Positions 32,927-41,735 of a stretch of 64,000 bases of DNA are shown here, piece after piece (the stretch's first letter is position 1; the number at the start of each line of letters is the position of its first letter). The position numbers were made by a program, and so were the translations under genes. The stretch is from positions 806,001 through 870,000 of the forward strand of contig CAVONI010000011.1 in assembly GCA_963697285.1 (NCBI GenBank). The letters run 5' to 3'. The DNA comes from JAEUQQ01 sp963697285. Its GTDB lineage: Bacteria; Acidobacteriota; Vicinamibacteria; Vicinamibacterales; JAFNAJ01. The notes beneath the pieces are model-generated. The model did not search any database. It saw only the letters and a list, made by a program, of their open reading frames with translations, and was not told where the DNA came from.

Positions 32927-34701
32927 CACCATCCTCCTGCGTCGAGCGCGTTGCGAAGCTTGTCGAGACCCGTGAGATCGAAGAGCGACCAGACCGACTC
33001 GCGCAGAGTCAGCTCGATGCCGTCGAGTTCCGGGGGAAGCCGAATCCGGTGCGCGCCGAGCAGCGCCCATGCCTGGGCGAGCATCGGCACGAAGGGCACA
33101 ATGCCGAGGTCCGGCGTCATCGCCTTGTCGATCAACCTGCGGCCGAGCAACTCGAGATCGAAGAACGTCACGCCGAGATCGCCGCGGAGGTAGCCCGACA
33201 TCTCGCGGATGCGATCGATCTCCTGCAACTCGTAGTAGGCGTGTGCGGCGTATATGGCCAGCGTCGGATCGACGGTCTTCGCGTACTGCATCTGCTGGGC
33301 GACCCCTTTCGCATCGGCCTGCGTCAAGCGGAACCGTCCCTGGCGCGACGCAGATGCCGCCAGGGCGCGCAGCGCCCGGATGTCGTCGGCGCGCTCCGTG
33401 AACATGTCCCACCGCCACGTGTTGGCCGACGGCTCGTACGCCACGTCTACCAACCCGCCGTCCTCGAGCGTCAGCGCGGCAAGGAACCCGGGAATGGCGG
33501 GAATCACCGTGCCGACGTCGCCGTTGAACCTGAGCACGACGCTCGCTGCCCTGCCAGCGACCTGGTTGATGCGCAGCAGGTCGGGCGCCAACAGTTCGCC
33601 GCTGCCCCGTCGCAGCGTGAAGTCGACGATTTCTCCCCCGCGAACCTTGATGCCGCACTGGGTCTCGAAGTGATCGGGCCCGAACGTCGCCGCCAGTTGC
33701 TCGGCGCTGTCGGCAAGGCGCGCGACGAGACGGCTGCCGGGACCGCGCGTCCGCCGCATGTCGCGCAACACGTTCGCCGGGCTGCCCGCCGCCGCGGTCG
33801 TCATGAACTTCTGCGCGATCGTTGCCGCCGAGGGCGCGGGCGCCACGATGACGCCTCCACGCGTGCCAGGCGACGGTCCGATCCCCCGCGTCGCCGGCGC
33901 CACGCTCGCCGCGTCGAGCTTCGCGAGCCACTCCTTGTGCACCAACACGATCGACTCGGGTTGCTGGTTGATGCGGAGGTGCATGCCCATCGCCTTGACG
34001 CGACGCGGGACTTCGGCCGCGAGATACTCGATCAGCGCGCCCGGCTTGAGGTAGAGGAACGTGTCGGCGGGATCGGGCGAACGCTCGAGCAGTTCCGGCC
34101 GCTTCCCCATCAGCGCGTCGAGCACCGCGTCGGTATAGAGCGCCCGGTACTCGGTGGCCGCCGCTGCGGCGTCGCGCACCTCTGCCGCCGTTGCCCCGAG
34201 TTCGCACGCGAAGAACTGGTCGACGGGCCTGGCGCGCGACGAGGCCGCATTGTTGGGAAAGACGTCGACGCCGCGCACGTTCTGCGCCTGGATGCCGTCG
34301 GGCGCAACACGGCAGGCGTCTGAGATGATCGTGACGTAGCCGATGCCGCAGTACGCCGCGAGTTCGACGCTGCCCTTGACGTTGACCGCCGCGCTGGTCC
34401 TGACGGGCGCGTCGCTCATCAGCCAGTGTTCGCAGCGATTGATGTTGACGCCGTGCCCGGCGAAGTACAGGACGAGGTGTTCGATACCCGGTCCGTTGAG
34501 CATTTCCTGGATGGCATCGAAGACCTGGTCGGGATCGACCTTCTTCCCGCCCTCGTCGGTGATGAGCCGTGCATGCGTGTGATCGGCGAGGCCCTGCGAC
34601 AAGGCCCACGCGTGCATGCGGTGCGCGCCCGCCGCCGCATCGTGCAGGCGCTGCAGGTTGCCTGTCTGGTCGACGCCGATGAAGATGCCCGCCCGTGCCA
34701 T
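32926..34701 (-). CDS. Caspase-like (peptidase C14 fold) protein
   Basis: 591 residues. The N-terminal caspase fold shows ARAGIFIGVDQT as first strand, the catalytic His in HLVLYFAGHGVN (His83) and Cys in TIISDACRVAP (Cys130), as in bacterial C14 proteins. The C-terminal 320 residues are not recognised. A Pro/Gly/Ala linker (near 275-300) leads to a mixed region with RGGEIVDFTLRRG and VGTVIPAIPGFLAAL, then a helical segment ending WSLFDLTGLDKL. There is no signal peptide. It is first gene of a two-gene unit with the lipase-like hydrolase, and a 9-bp dyad sits 13 bases before its start. The pairing suggests a protease that activates or is regulated with a lipase. Confidence 0.75.
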   Translation of the reverse strand: MARAGIFIGVDQTGNLQRLHDAAAGAHRMHAWALSQGLADHTHARLITDEGGKKVDPDQVFDAIQEMLNGPGIEHLVLYFAGHGVNINRCEHWLMSDAPVRTSAAVNVKGSVELAAYCGIGYVTIISDACRVAPDGIQAQNVRGVDVFPNNAASSRARPVDQFFACELGATAAEVRDAAAAATEYRALYTDAVLDALMGKRPELLERSPDPADTFLYLKPGALIEYLAAEVPRRVKAMGMHLRINQQPESIVLVHKEWLAKLDAASVAPATRGIGPSPGTRGGVIVAPAPSAATIAQKFMTTAAAGSPANVLRDMRRTRGPGSRLVARLADSAEQLAATFGPDHFETQCGIKVRGGEIVDFTLRRGSGELLAPDLLRINQVAGRAASVVLRFNGDVGTVIPAIPGFLAALTLEDGGLVDVAYEPSANTWRWDMFTERADDIRALRALAASASRQGRFRLTQADAKGVAQQMQYAKTVDPTLAIYAAHAYYELQEIDRIREMSGYLRGDLGVTFFDLELLGRRLIDKAMTPDLGIVPFVPMLAQAWALLGAHRIRLPPELDGIELTLRESVWSLFDLTGLDKLRNALDAGGW

Positions 34702-34713
34702 GGGCCCTCACAT

Positions 34714-34733
34714 GCGCGTGTTGGAACACGCGC
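34714..34733. promoter_or_regulatory. Dyad upstream of the caspase-lipase pair
   Basis: GCGCGTGTT-GG-AACACGCGC, perfect nine-base arms with a two-base spacer, 13-32 bases upstream of the caspase ATG on the minus strand. The location inside the leader suits an operator or an mRNA hairpin controlling translation. Confidence 0.45.
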
Positions 34734-34845
34734 GCTCCAGTTGATTCCGGGACGGCATCATCCCACCAGCCGCCGACTCCGTCAATCCGGTTGCTCCGTC
34801 GCGTGACACGGTCACGGCCCGCGCGAGCCGCCGCCGGTCGCGGCC

Positions 34846-34851
34846 TATAAT
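34846..34851 (+). promoter_or_regulatory. TATAAT -10 element of the MgtC/DUF4010 gene
   Basis: Perfect TATAAT hexamer in a GC-rich context, 24 bases before the GTG start at 34875. No good -35 is visible at 17-bp spacing. Confidence 0.4.
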
Positions 34852-34874
34852 CAAGACGGAGTTCACGAGGCGTC

Positions 34875-36138
34875 GTGATCGATCATCCCTTCACCCAGTT
34901 CGCCATCGCGCTGTTCATCGGCGCGCTCGTCGGTCTCGAGCGCGAGAAGAAGAAAGCTGCCGGCGGCGAGCTGGGAATAGGCGGGATTCGGACCTTCCTG
35001 CTGTTCGCCGAGGCGGGCGCCATCTCGGCGTACCTGGCGGTGCGGCTCGACGCGCCCATCATCTTCGTGGGCACGGGCGTGCTCGTCACGCTCATGATCG
35101 TCGTGGGCTACCGGGAAGACGTGCGCCAGCATCCGACCGATTACGGCCTGACGACCGAGATGGCCGGGGTCGTGGTCTTCCTGCTCGGCGGAATGGTGCT
35201 CTTCGGCCTCGCCGAGATCGCCGTGGGACTCGCCATCGCAACGATGGCCGCGCTGGCATGGAAGGAGCCGCTGCACGCGTTCATCCAGGGGCTTCGACCA
35301 GGACGACATCTTTGCCGGCCTGAAGCTGCTGATCGCATCGTTCATCGTCCTGCCGGTGCTGCCCGATGCGCCGCTCGACCCGTGGGGCGCCCTGAATCCC
35401 TACAAGATCTGGTTGCTCGTCGTCCTCATCTCGGCCCTGTCGCTGGTGGGATACGCGGCATCGCGCTGGCTCGGTGAACATCGGGGCCTGGCAATCACGG
35501 GGTTCGTCGGTGGCCTGGTGTCGTCCACGGCCGTCACCCTCGCCTTCACGCGCCGCAGCCGTGAGGCGGACGCCGACGCGATCGGTGCGTCGCTGGCCTC
35601 GGGCATCCTGCTCGCCTGGGCGGTGATGTTCGTGCGGGTGGGCGTGATCGTCGCTGTGTTGGACCGGGCGCTTGCCTGGCAACTGGCCGCACCGGTGACC
35701 TCCCTGACACTCGTGTCGCTCGCGCTCGCCTGGGTGTTCGCCCGGCGCCAGCGTTCGGCCGACGTCGCCAGCGTGAATGTCGCGCTCAGGAATCCCTTCA
35801 GCCTCACGTCGGCCATCAAGTTCGCCCTGCTGTTCACCGGCGTACTCCTGATGGTCAAGCTGGGCGAGCGATACATGCCCGCGAGCGCGTTGTTCGCGGT
35901 CGCCACCGTGGCCGGCATGACCGACGTCGATGCCATCACCCTCTCGATGGCCGGTTACGCGGGCGACACCGGGGCCGTGTCAACCGCCGCCACGGCCATT
36001 GCGCTCGCCGTCATGTCGAACACCCTGTTCAAGTGCGTCATGGTCTGGGTGCTCGGCAGCCGGGCGTTGCTGCGGTACGTCGCGGTCGCGACCGCGGTGC
36101 TCATCGTGACGACGGTCGGCGCGCTCTGGCTCGCCTGA
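34875..36138 (+). CDS. MgtC/SapB-DUF4010 membrane protein (split by +1 frameshift)
   Basis: From GTG at 34875. The N-terminal MgtC/SapB domain is clear: FAIALFIGALVGLEREKK, then GIGGIRTFLLFAEAGAISAYLA. The C-terminal DUF4010 part includes LVGYAASRWLGEHRGLAITGFVGGLVSSTAVTLAF and VATVAGMTDVDAITLSMA. The two halves are in different frames: at CAGGGGCTTCGAC (about 35287) one surplus G breaks the frame, and removing it gives FIQGFDQDDIFAGLKLLIASF and a 420-residue protein with about 12 helices. The family is of uncertain function; the MgtC part is linked to magnesium limitation and virulence in other bacteria. Single gene. Confidence 0.85.
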
Positions 36139-36197
36139 GCCATCAGCGCGGAGCGCTCCTCACAAACCGGTTGCACGGGAACGCGCGTCCAGGGAAC

Positions 36198-36851
36198 ATG
36201 GCTCCCATGCTCCATGTCTCCCGTTCGCATCACGGAACCGCTGCAGGCTGGTCCCGCGCGTTCCTGTCGCTCGTCGCGGGCCTGCTCATCTGTGTGCCGT
36301 CCGCGACCTGCGCCGCACTCGACGATGACTGGTCGGATGAGGCAGATCGGCTGATGCAGGAACTCGCGCTGACGCCGGGGATGACCGTTGCGGAGATCGG
36401 GGCCGGTCGCGGCGAACTCACGGTCGAGATGGCCCGTCGTCTCGGGCCCCGGGGCCGCGTGGTGTCAACGGAGATCGACGCCGCTCGCCTCGACGACATC
36501 CGCCGGGCCGTGGCGCGTGCCTCGCTCGACAACGTCACCGTGATTACCGCGGGCGAGCGCGACACGAACCTCGAGGCGGAATGTTGCGACGCCATCTATA
36601 TGCGCGAGGTGTTTCACCATTTCTCCGATCCCGCGCAGGCGACCGCCTCGTTGCGCCGCGCCCTGAAACCTGGAGGCCTGCTCGCCGTCATCGACTACCC
36701 CCAACGTGGGCCCCGGGGAAGCAGCTGCCACTGCATCGAGAAGGCGGAGTTGATTCAACTCGTGACGGCGCACGGTTTCGAAAGGGTGCGCGAGAAGGAC
36801 GGATGGGCTGGGATACGATACCTTGTCGTGTTCAGACGAGGACCCTCATGA
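36198..36851 (+). CDS. Exported class I SAM-dependent methyltransferase
   Basis: 217 residues from ATG at 36198 with AGGGAA upstream. The N terminus looks like a signal peptide (AFLSLVAGLLICVPSATCA), unusual for a methyltransferase because SAM is cytoplasmic. The Rossmann domain is intact: motif I VAEIGAGRGELTVEMA, acidic motif II STEIDAARLDD, motif III VTVITAGE, motif IV CDAIYMREVFHHF and the post-motif RALKPGGLLAVIDY. Similar secreted-looking methyltransferases are frequent in Acidobacteria. Its stop overlaps the M64 peptidase start (ATGA), so they form a pair. The substrate is unknown. Confidence 0.82.
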   Translation: MAPMLHVSRSHHGTAAGWSRAFLSLVAGLLICVPSATCAALDDDWSDEADRLMQELALTPGMTVAEIGAGRGELTVEMARRLGPRGRVVSTEIDAARLDDIRRAVARASLDNVTVITAGERDTNLEAECCDAIYMREVFHHFSDPAQATASLRRALKPGGLLAVIDYPQRGPRGSSCHCIEKAELIQLVTAHGFERVREKDGWAGIRYLVVFRRGPS

Positions 36852-38270
36852 TTCAACGGCACTGCCTGTTCGCAGCGCTCCTGCTGGCGCTGGCACCTGA
36901 ACTCGTGTCGGCGCAGCCCCGCACACTTCGCCTCGACTACTACCACACGGGCAATGCCACGCACGAGATGTTTGCGGTGGATCGAGTGGTCGTCGAGCCG
37001 CTGGCGTGGCCAGGCGATCCGACCCGCGGGATCGACGACACGAACCTCGGCAAGTACCGCTTCGAGGTCATCGATCGCGCGACCCGGCGCGTCGTGTTCT
37101 CCCGGGGGTTCGCCTCGATCTTCGGCGAGTGGGAGACGACGAGCGAAGCCTCGACGATGTACCGCACGTTCTCGGAGTCGCTGCGGTTCCCGCTGCCGCC
37201 CGGCTGCCGTGCAGGTCGTCGTCCAGAAGCGCGACCGGGCCAACGACTTCCGCGAGATCTGGTCGGCCGTGATCGATCCGGCCGACATGCTCGTCGACAG
37301 GTCTGCCCCACCGTCGGCCGGCGCCGTGATCCGGTTGCAGGACTCGGGCCCGTCGGCGCAGAAGGTCGACTTCCTGATCCTCGGCGACGGCTATGCTGCG
37401 TCGGAGCGCGCGAAGTGCGAAGGTGATGCGCGGCGGCTGATGGGCATCCTGTTCCAGACCGAACCCTTCAAGACGCGCCGCGGTGACTTCAACGTGTGGG
37501 GCCTCTGCCCGGCCGCATCCGAATCCGGCATCTCGCGGCCATCGCTCGGCATTCACAAGCGGTCGCCGGCAGGCGCGACGTACGACGCGTTCCGCTCCGA
37601 GCGGTACGTGCTGTCGTTCGACAACCGGGCGTTCCGCGACCTCGCGAGCCAGGCGCCGTACGAGGCGGTGGAAATCGTCACCAACACGAACACGTACGGC
37701 GGCGGAGGCATCTTCGGCCTCTACAGCACCGTGGCGGCCGACAGCGCGTGGGCCCCCTACATCTTCGTGCACGAGTTCGGGCACCACTTCGCCGGGCTCG
37801 GCGACGAGTACTTCACGTCAGACGTGGCCTACCAGCCCGCCGCCGATCGCGTCGAGCCGTGGGAGCCCAACGTGACGGCGCTGCTCGATCCCGCCACGCT
37901 CAAGTGGAAGGACCTCGTGCTGGCGGCAACTCCCCTGCCCACCCCGTGGGACCAGGCGGGCTACGTGGCGCGGCAGGAATCGGTGCAGGCCGAACGGAGG
38001 AAGATCCGGGCGGCGAAGGAGCCCGAGTCGGTGATGGACGCGCTGTTCACGCGCGAGCGCGACGACAGCGAGGCGCGCTTGTCTCGCGAACCGCACGCGT
38101 CGCACGTCGGCGCGTTCGAGGGCGCCAACTACGAGGCGAAGGGCTACTACCGCCCACAGGCCGACTGCATCATGTTCACGCGCAACCGCGTGCCGTTCTG
38201 CGCGGTGTGCCGCAGGGCGATCGAACGCGTGATCGACCTGTACACGGCGTCGGTGCCACGCCACGAGTGA
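36848..38270 (+). CDS. Exported M64 (IgA-type) metallopeptidase, split by +1 frameshift
   Basis: Starts ATG at 36848 with a signal peptide (HCLFAALLLALAPELVSAQ). The N-terminal beta domain (LDYYHTGNATHEMFAVDRVVVEPL) is the M64 N-domain. In the second frame come VDFLILGDGYAASE, FNVWGLCPAASESGIS and the zinc site HEFGHHFAGLGDEY (HExGHxxxxLxDEY), diagnostic of the family. The frame breaks at about 37200 in CCGCCCGGCTG: losing one C gives LPPAAVQVVVQKRD and a 473-residue product. M64 enzymes are secreted or surface zinc proteases of broad distribution. It is coupled to the methyltransferase upstream. Confidence 0.85.
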
Positions 38271-38301
38271 CAGTGAAGCGCCGGCCGAGAGGGAGCGTCG
38301 A

Positions 38302-39140
38302 GTGACCAGCAGCCTGGGAAGCGCCGCCGTGCGGACGGGCGTCGGGTGCCTGGCGTTGCTGGCGACGTGGGCGGGCACATCGATTGCGCTCGATCGCTGG
38401 ATCGGCGAGCGCGTCGTCGCCGAGGCGCGGCCGTGGCTCGGTGTGGCGTCGGCGCTCTTCTTCACGCTCGCCCTGGGCACCGTCTGGGGGATGCTGTTCG
38501 GATCGGCTCGCGGCGACAACTCGCGCGAGGCGATCCTGGCGCGCGCGGCAGCGGGGCGGTTGCCGCACGGCGACGGGGTCGTCGTCGCTACCGGCACGGT
38601 TCGACCAGCATCGATGCCGCTCCAATCGCCCATCAGCGATACGCCGTGTGTCGTGTACTTCTACCGGATGTTCGACGAGGTCCGCGACCGGGAGTCGTTC
38701 GGCAATCGACGCGAGTTCGCGCTACTACTGGGGTTACGCCTCGTGCGCGTTCATCGTCGACACGCCGACGAGTGCCGTGCGCGTCGCAGGCAGTGCCGGA
38801 ACTGAAGGACGCCGCGAGTCGACATGGCGAGCCGGACCACGTGGCGAACGCGCAACGATGGGTCGAGTCGACGCGCCTTCGAGGTCGCCGCGCCAGGCAC
38901 GGGACATCCTCGGATCGGCGTTCTCGTCGTGTCGGCGATGCTGACGGACGACGATGGCGCGAGCCGCCGCGACTGGAGGCTCAGCGACACGACCGGACAC
39001 CCGACACGCTCCTCCTCGAAGAGACCGTCGTGCCAGTTGGTGCCACCGTGTCGGTCGCTGGCCCCTGGTCTGCCGAACGGCGATCGATCATCGCCGGGCG
39101 CGAATACGTCCGGCGTGACGTGACGGCTTGGTCGGGGTGA
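38302..39140 (+). pseudogene. GIDE-like (E3-ligase-type domain) membrane protein, multiply frameshifted
   Basis: Starts ATG-like at GTG 38302 with an N-terminal helix region (GCLALLATWAGTSIALDRW; ALFFTLALGTVWGMLFG). A recognisable chain continues through several frames: GVVVATGTVRPASMPLQSP and CVVYFYRMFDE (frame 1), RYYWGYASCAFIVDTPTSAV (frame 2, from about 38718), AVPELKDAASRHG (frame 0, from 38790), FEVAAPGTGHPRIGVLVV (frame 1, from 38876) and LLLEETVVPVGATVSVAGPW (frame 0, from about 39002). The order matches GIDE-type proteins (Spl...c..Y, ...E..l..G..v.v.G). Four or five breaks in 840 bases is far above the neighbours, so it is either a relic or a badly assembled stretch. Confidence 0.5.
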
Positions 39141-39292
39141 GCATCACGACAGGTCCGATCGCGAAGGTGATCGACGGCCAGTCAGCGGTTCCGCCCTCGA
39201 GGACTTACACGATCGTGTTCGCGATCGTCATGGCCGGCCTCGGGTGCGGCGTGCTCTGGGGCGGACTGCTCGGGCTCGCGGTCGGACGTTAG
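39137..39292 (+). CDS. Short membrane ORF, probably the C-terminal anchor of the GIDE-like gene
   Basis: 51 codons from GTG at 39137, overlapping the preceding stop (GTGA). The residues SITTGPIAKVIDGQSAVPP precede one strong helix (YTIVFAIVMAGLGCGVLWGG). Read through, the upstream end RRDVTAWSG joins VSITTGPIAKVIDG smoothly, and GIDE proteins end in a membrane helix, so it is more likely the displaced C terminus than an independent gene. Confidence 0.4.
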   Translation: MSITTGPIAKVIDGQSAVPPSRTYTIVFAIVMAGLGCGVLWGGLLGLAVGR

Positions 39293-39326
39293 ACGCGGCA
39301 CATCACCGGGACTCGAGCCCCCGCGG

Positions 39327-39755
39327 TTACCTCCCCTCCGACCGAGCCTTGAGACCATTGGCCTCGAGGGTGACGTAACGCCGCGTGATCCCCGCCGTCA
39401 GCCGACCGATCAGGCGTCCAAGCACCCCTTCGTACGTCAACGACAAGGTCGCGCGGCTGGCGGGGCCGCGGGGTTCCACGCGGTGGCGTCCAGTCACGCG
39501 CAGGGCCGGCCCGGTCGACACCCAGGTGAAGCCGTCGCGATCGACCGAGGTGACCGTCCAGAGCGCCGGCGGGAACTTCGGTTGCCAGACGCGCGCGCGG
39601 CTCCCGGCGCGGAGCGGGCCGTCATCGAGACGCTCGATCTTCGTGATCGAGGCCGTCCACTCGTGCCAGCGTTCGATGTCGATCATGACGGCCGCGACCC
39701 TGTCGGGTGGGGCGTCAATGTCGATGCTCAGGCTGAAGCTCCGATGCTGGCCCAC
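39327..39755 (-). CDS. SRPBCC (polyketide cyclase/START-like) family protein
   Basis: 142 residues from GTG at 39755, chosen because AGGAGG lies eight bases upstream; an ATG 16 codons earlier would place the ribosome site inside the gene. The fold is SRPBCC: SFSLSIDIDAPPDRVAAVMIDIERWHEWTASI (family: i.apae.Vw.vl.d...w..w), GSRARVWQPKFPPALWTVTSVD, and a C-terminal helix with VLGRLIGRLTAGITRRYVTLEANGLKARSE. It is a hydrophobic-ligand-binding cavity protein of unknown ligand. A single gene. Confidence 0.85.
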   Translation of the reverse strand: MGQHRSFSLSIDIDAPPDRVAAVMIDIERWHEWTASITKIERLDDGPLRAGSRARVWQPKFPPALWTVTSVDRDGFTWVSTGPALRVTGRHRVEPRGPASRATLSLTYEGVLGRLIGRLTAGITRRYVTLEANGLKARSEGR

Positions 39756-39831
39756 CTGCGCTACCTCCTGCGGACGCGATGATCGAGGTCGTGAATGAGG
39801 CATACGTCAAGGTCGCGCACGCCGCGTTCTA

Positions 39832-39852
39832 CTGTAACTCGTCGTCCTACAG
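39832..39852. promoter_or_regulatory. Weak dyad upstream of the SRPBCC gene
   Basis: CTGTA-N11-TACAG about 80 bases before the SRPBCC start. CTGTA/TACA half sites resemble those of BlaI/CopY-type winged-helix repressors, but the spacing is not diagnostic. Confidence 0.2.
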
Positions 39853-39926
39853 CCATCCCAGCCGGAGGTCCACCGCTCCGAACCGCTCAGCCTGTAGCGC
39901 AGGCGTGCGGTGCAGGCGTGCGTGGC

Positions 39927-41735
39927 TCAGTGCGCGAGATCTGGACGCACGACAACCCTGCGCCCGTTCTCGACGAAGGCGACGGAAGGCGACGACGACA
40001 TCGGTCCCTCGAAGCGAAAGAAGATGGCCGGCAGGATTCGATCGACCGTGTGCACGATCCGTCCGCTGGCGAGATCGACGATCTCGGTCACATCATCCAT
40101 CGGATCATCCGGTTCGCCTCGAGATCCAAGGGCGATGCGATTGGTGCCGAGCCATTGCGCGCCGGCGCTGGGAAAACGACCCAGCGCGATGGCGTGTGTT
40201 GACTCGTCGAGTACCCGCAACTCTGCCGACGCGCGGTCTTGACCCCTCACGAGCAACACGACCCGGCCGTCTGACAGGACGAGCGGGGGCGCCAGCATGG
40301 CGTTGGGCCGATCGACCACCCACGTTCGCGGCGGCGCCGTGGGGTCGTCGAGATCGATGCGCCGGAACTCCGGGCGCGCCCGGGTGCCGGCGTCCACGAC
40401 GAGATAGCGTCCCTGCTGGTCGATGCTGGAGTACTCGTACCCGACTGCCTGGTAACGGCTGACAACGGCCGACGTTCCCGTCTGCACGTCCAGCGTCACG
40501 ACCTCGACATCCCGGCCCGTTGCACCAGACGCGATCTCCCGCTCGGTCACCACGTGCGTTTCGCCCCTGAAGCCGAGTGCCCCTCTCAACTTGTGACGCT
40601 CGGTGACCCGGCTCAGCGGTCGTCCTGTCGACAGCTCGTACACGGTGAGCGAGGTCGGCGTCCAGACGGCGACGAGGCGACCCGAGGGAGAGAGTGCGAG
40701 CCGCGCCTGCCAGTTGTCGAGCGTCACCACCTGCGGTGGCCTCCATGTGACCGTCTCGCCGATATCGCCGACAAGGAGCCGTGCGGTCCGACTGTTCCGC
40801 GTCGTGCCGAGGGCGGCCACCACCTGGCCTCCCTCGTTGACCGCGATGGGCATGCCGGGCGCAAGGTCCCGAACGCGCACCGCCACTCCGGTCTCGGGAC
40901 GTGTGAGAAACGTCGGCGTGTACGTGGTCGTGCGGTCGATCATCCCGGACATCAGGACCCAGCCGGAGAGGCCGAGCGGCCGCGCGAGCATGACTTGCTC
41001 GATGGCGTTGATCGGAATGGTGCGGAGGTAGCCTCCCCACGCCGCCACCAGGGCGAACGTCGTGACGACGCTGACGACGAGCCAGCGCCACGTGGCGGCC
41101 ATGGTCTCTTCGGGCCTCCCGCGGCCCACGCTCACGCCTCGGGCGACAGATGCCAACGCCGTCACCACCACGCCGATCGTGACCGACCAGAAGACCATCC
41201 CCCCGTCGCCGAAGCCGCGTGTCGGAAGCAACGACCACAGCTCGCCCGAGGGCATGTACCACGCGAACGCGACGGCCGACGCCAGGATCGCCGCGCCCCC
41301 CAGCACCACGCTCTTCGATCCCGCGCGCAGGCCCGCGACGGCGCCCCCGCACAGCATCCCCACCGCCGCCCACAGGAACATGATGCCGATCTGTGTGAAC
41401 ACCCACGTGCTCAAGGGCAAGGTATGGGTGATGGCCAGTACCGAGATGGCACTGAGCCACGCGGCAGGCACCAGGGTGAACGCCGCCGCCGACGCACCGA
41501 CCGTGACGGCCCACGGCGGCACTGGCCGTGCCAACAGGAACCGGCTGTTCTCGTCGACGACGTGAGCGCCGACCCGGGAGGCGACCAGGAGCGTGATGCC
41601 GAGTCCGACGGGAACGACAGCCGTCCGCGTGTCGATCCCCAGGCTCACGACCACCATCGTCGCGGCCGCCGCGGTTGGCACGACGAGCCAGCCCCGCCTC
41701 CATTCCATGCTGAACACCGCCCACATCGCGTTCAT
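39927..41735 (-). CDS. ABC-2 type permease with C-terminal sensor-like beta domain
   Basis: 602 residues from ATG at 41735 (MNAMWAVFSMEWRRGW), which overlaps the ATPase stop. The first 310 residues carry eight or so helices, including GWLVVPTAAAATMVVV, LGITLLVASRVGAHVVDENSRFLLARPVPP (the ABC-2 R.......l..PV.. loop) and WVFTQIGIMFLWAAVGML. After a further membrane helix (WLVVSVVTTFALVAAWGGYL) the last 280 residues form a repeated beta-strand domain resembling a beta-propeller (RLALSPSGRLVAVWTPTSLTV; YSSIDQQGRYLVVD). Permeases with such outer domains occur with YtrA-type GntR regulators in Acidobacteria. Substrate unknown. Confidence 0.75.
   Translation of the reverse strand: MNAMWAVFSMEWRRGWLVVPTAAAATMVVVSLGIDTRTAVVPVGLGITLLVASRVGAHVVDENSRFLLARPVPPWAVTVGASAAAFTLVPAAWLSAISVLAITHTLPLSTWVFTQIGIMFLWAAVGMLCGGAVAGLRAGSKSVVLGGAAILASAVAFAWYMPSGELWSLLPTRGFGDGGMVFWSVTIGVVVTALASVARGVSVGRGRPEETMAATWRWLVVSVVTTFALVAAWGGYLRTIPINAIEQVMLARPLGLSGWVLMSGMIDRTTTYTPTFLTRPETGVAVRVRDLAPGMPIAVNEGGQVVAALGTTRNSRTARLLVGDIGETVTWRPPQVVTLDNWQARLALSPSGRLVAVWTPTSLTVYELSTGRPLSRVTERHKLRGALGFRGETHVVTEREIASGATGRDVEVVTLDVQTGTSAVVSRYQAVGYEYSSIDQQGRYLVVDAGTRARPEFRRIDLDDPTAPPRTWVVDRPNAMLAPPLVLSDGRVVLLVRGQDRASAELRVLDESTHAIALGRFPSAGAQWLGTNRIALGSRGEPDDPMDDVTEIVDLASGRIVHTVDRILPAIFFRFEGPMSSSPSVAFVENGRRVVVRPDLAH

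Noticed and set aside
32926..34729. 902-residue ORF merging the lipase with upstream sequence
   Set aside because: The upstream two thirds are a shifted frame of the caspase gene; the lipase begins at the ATG at 32926 with its own ribosome site.
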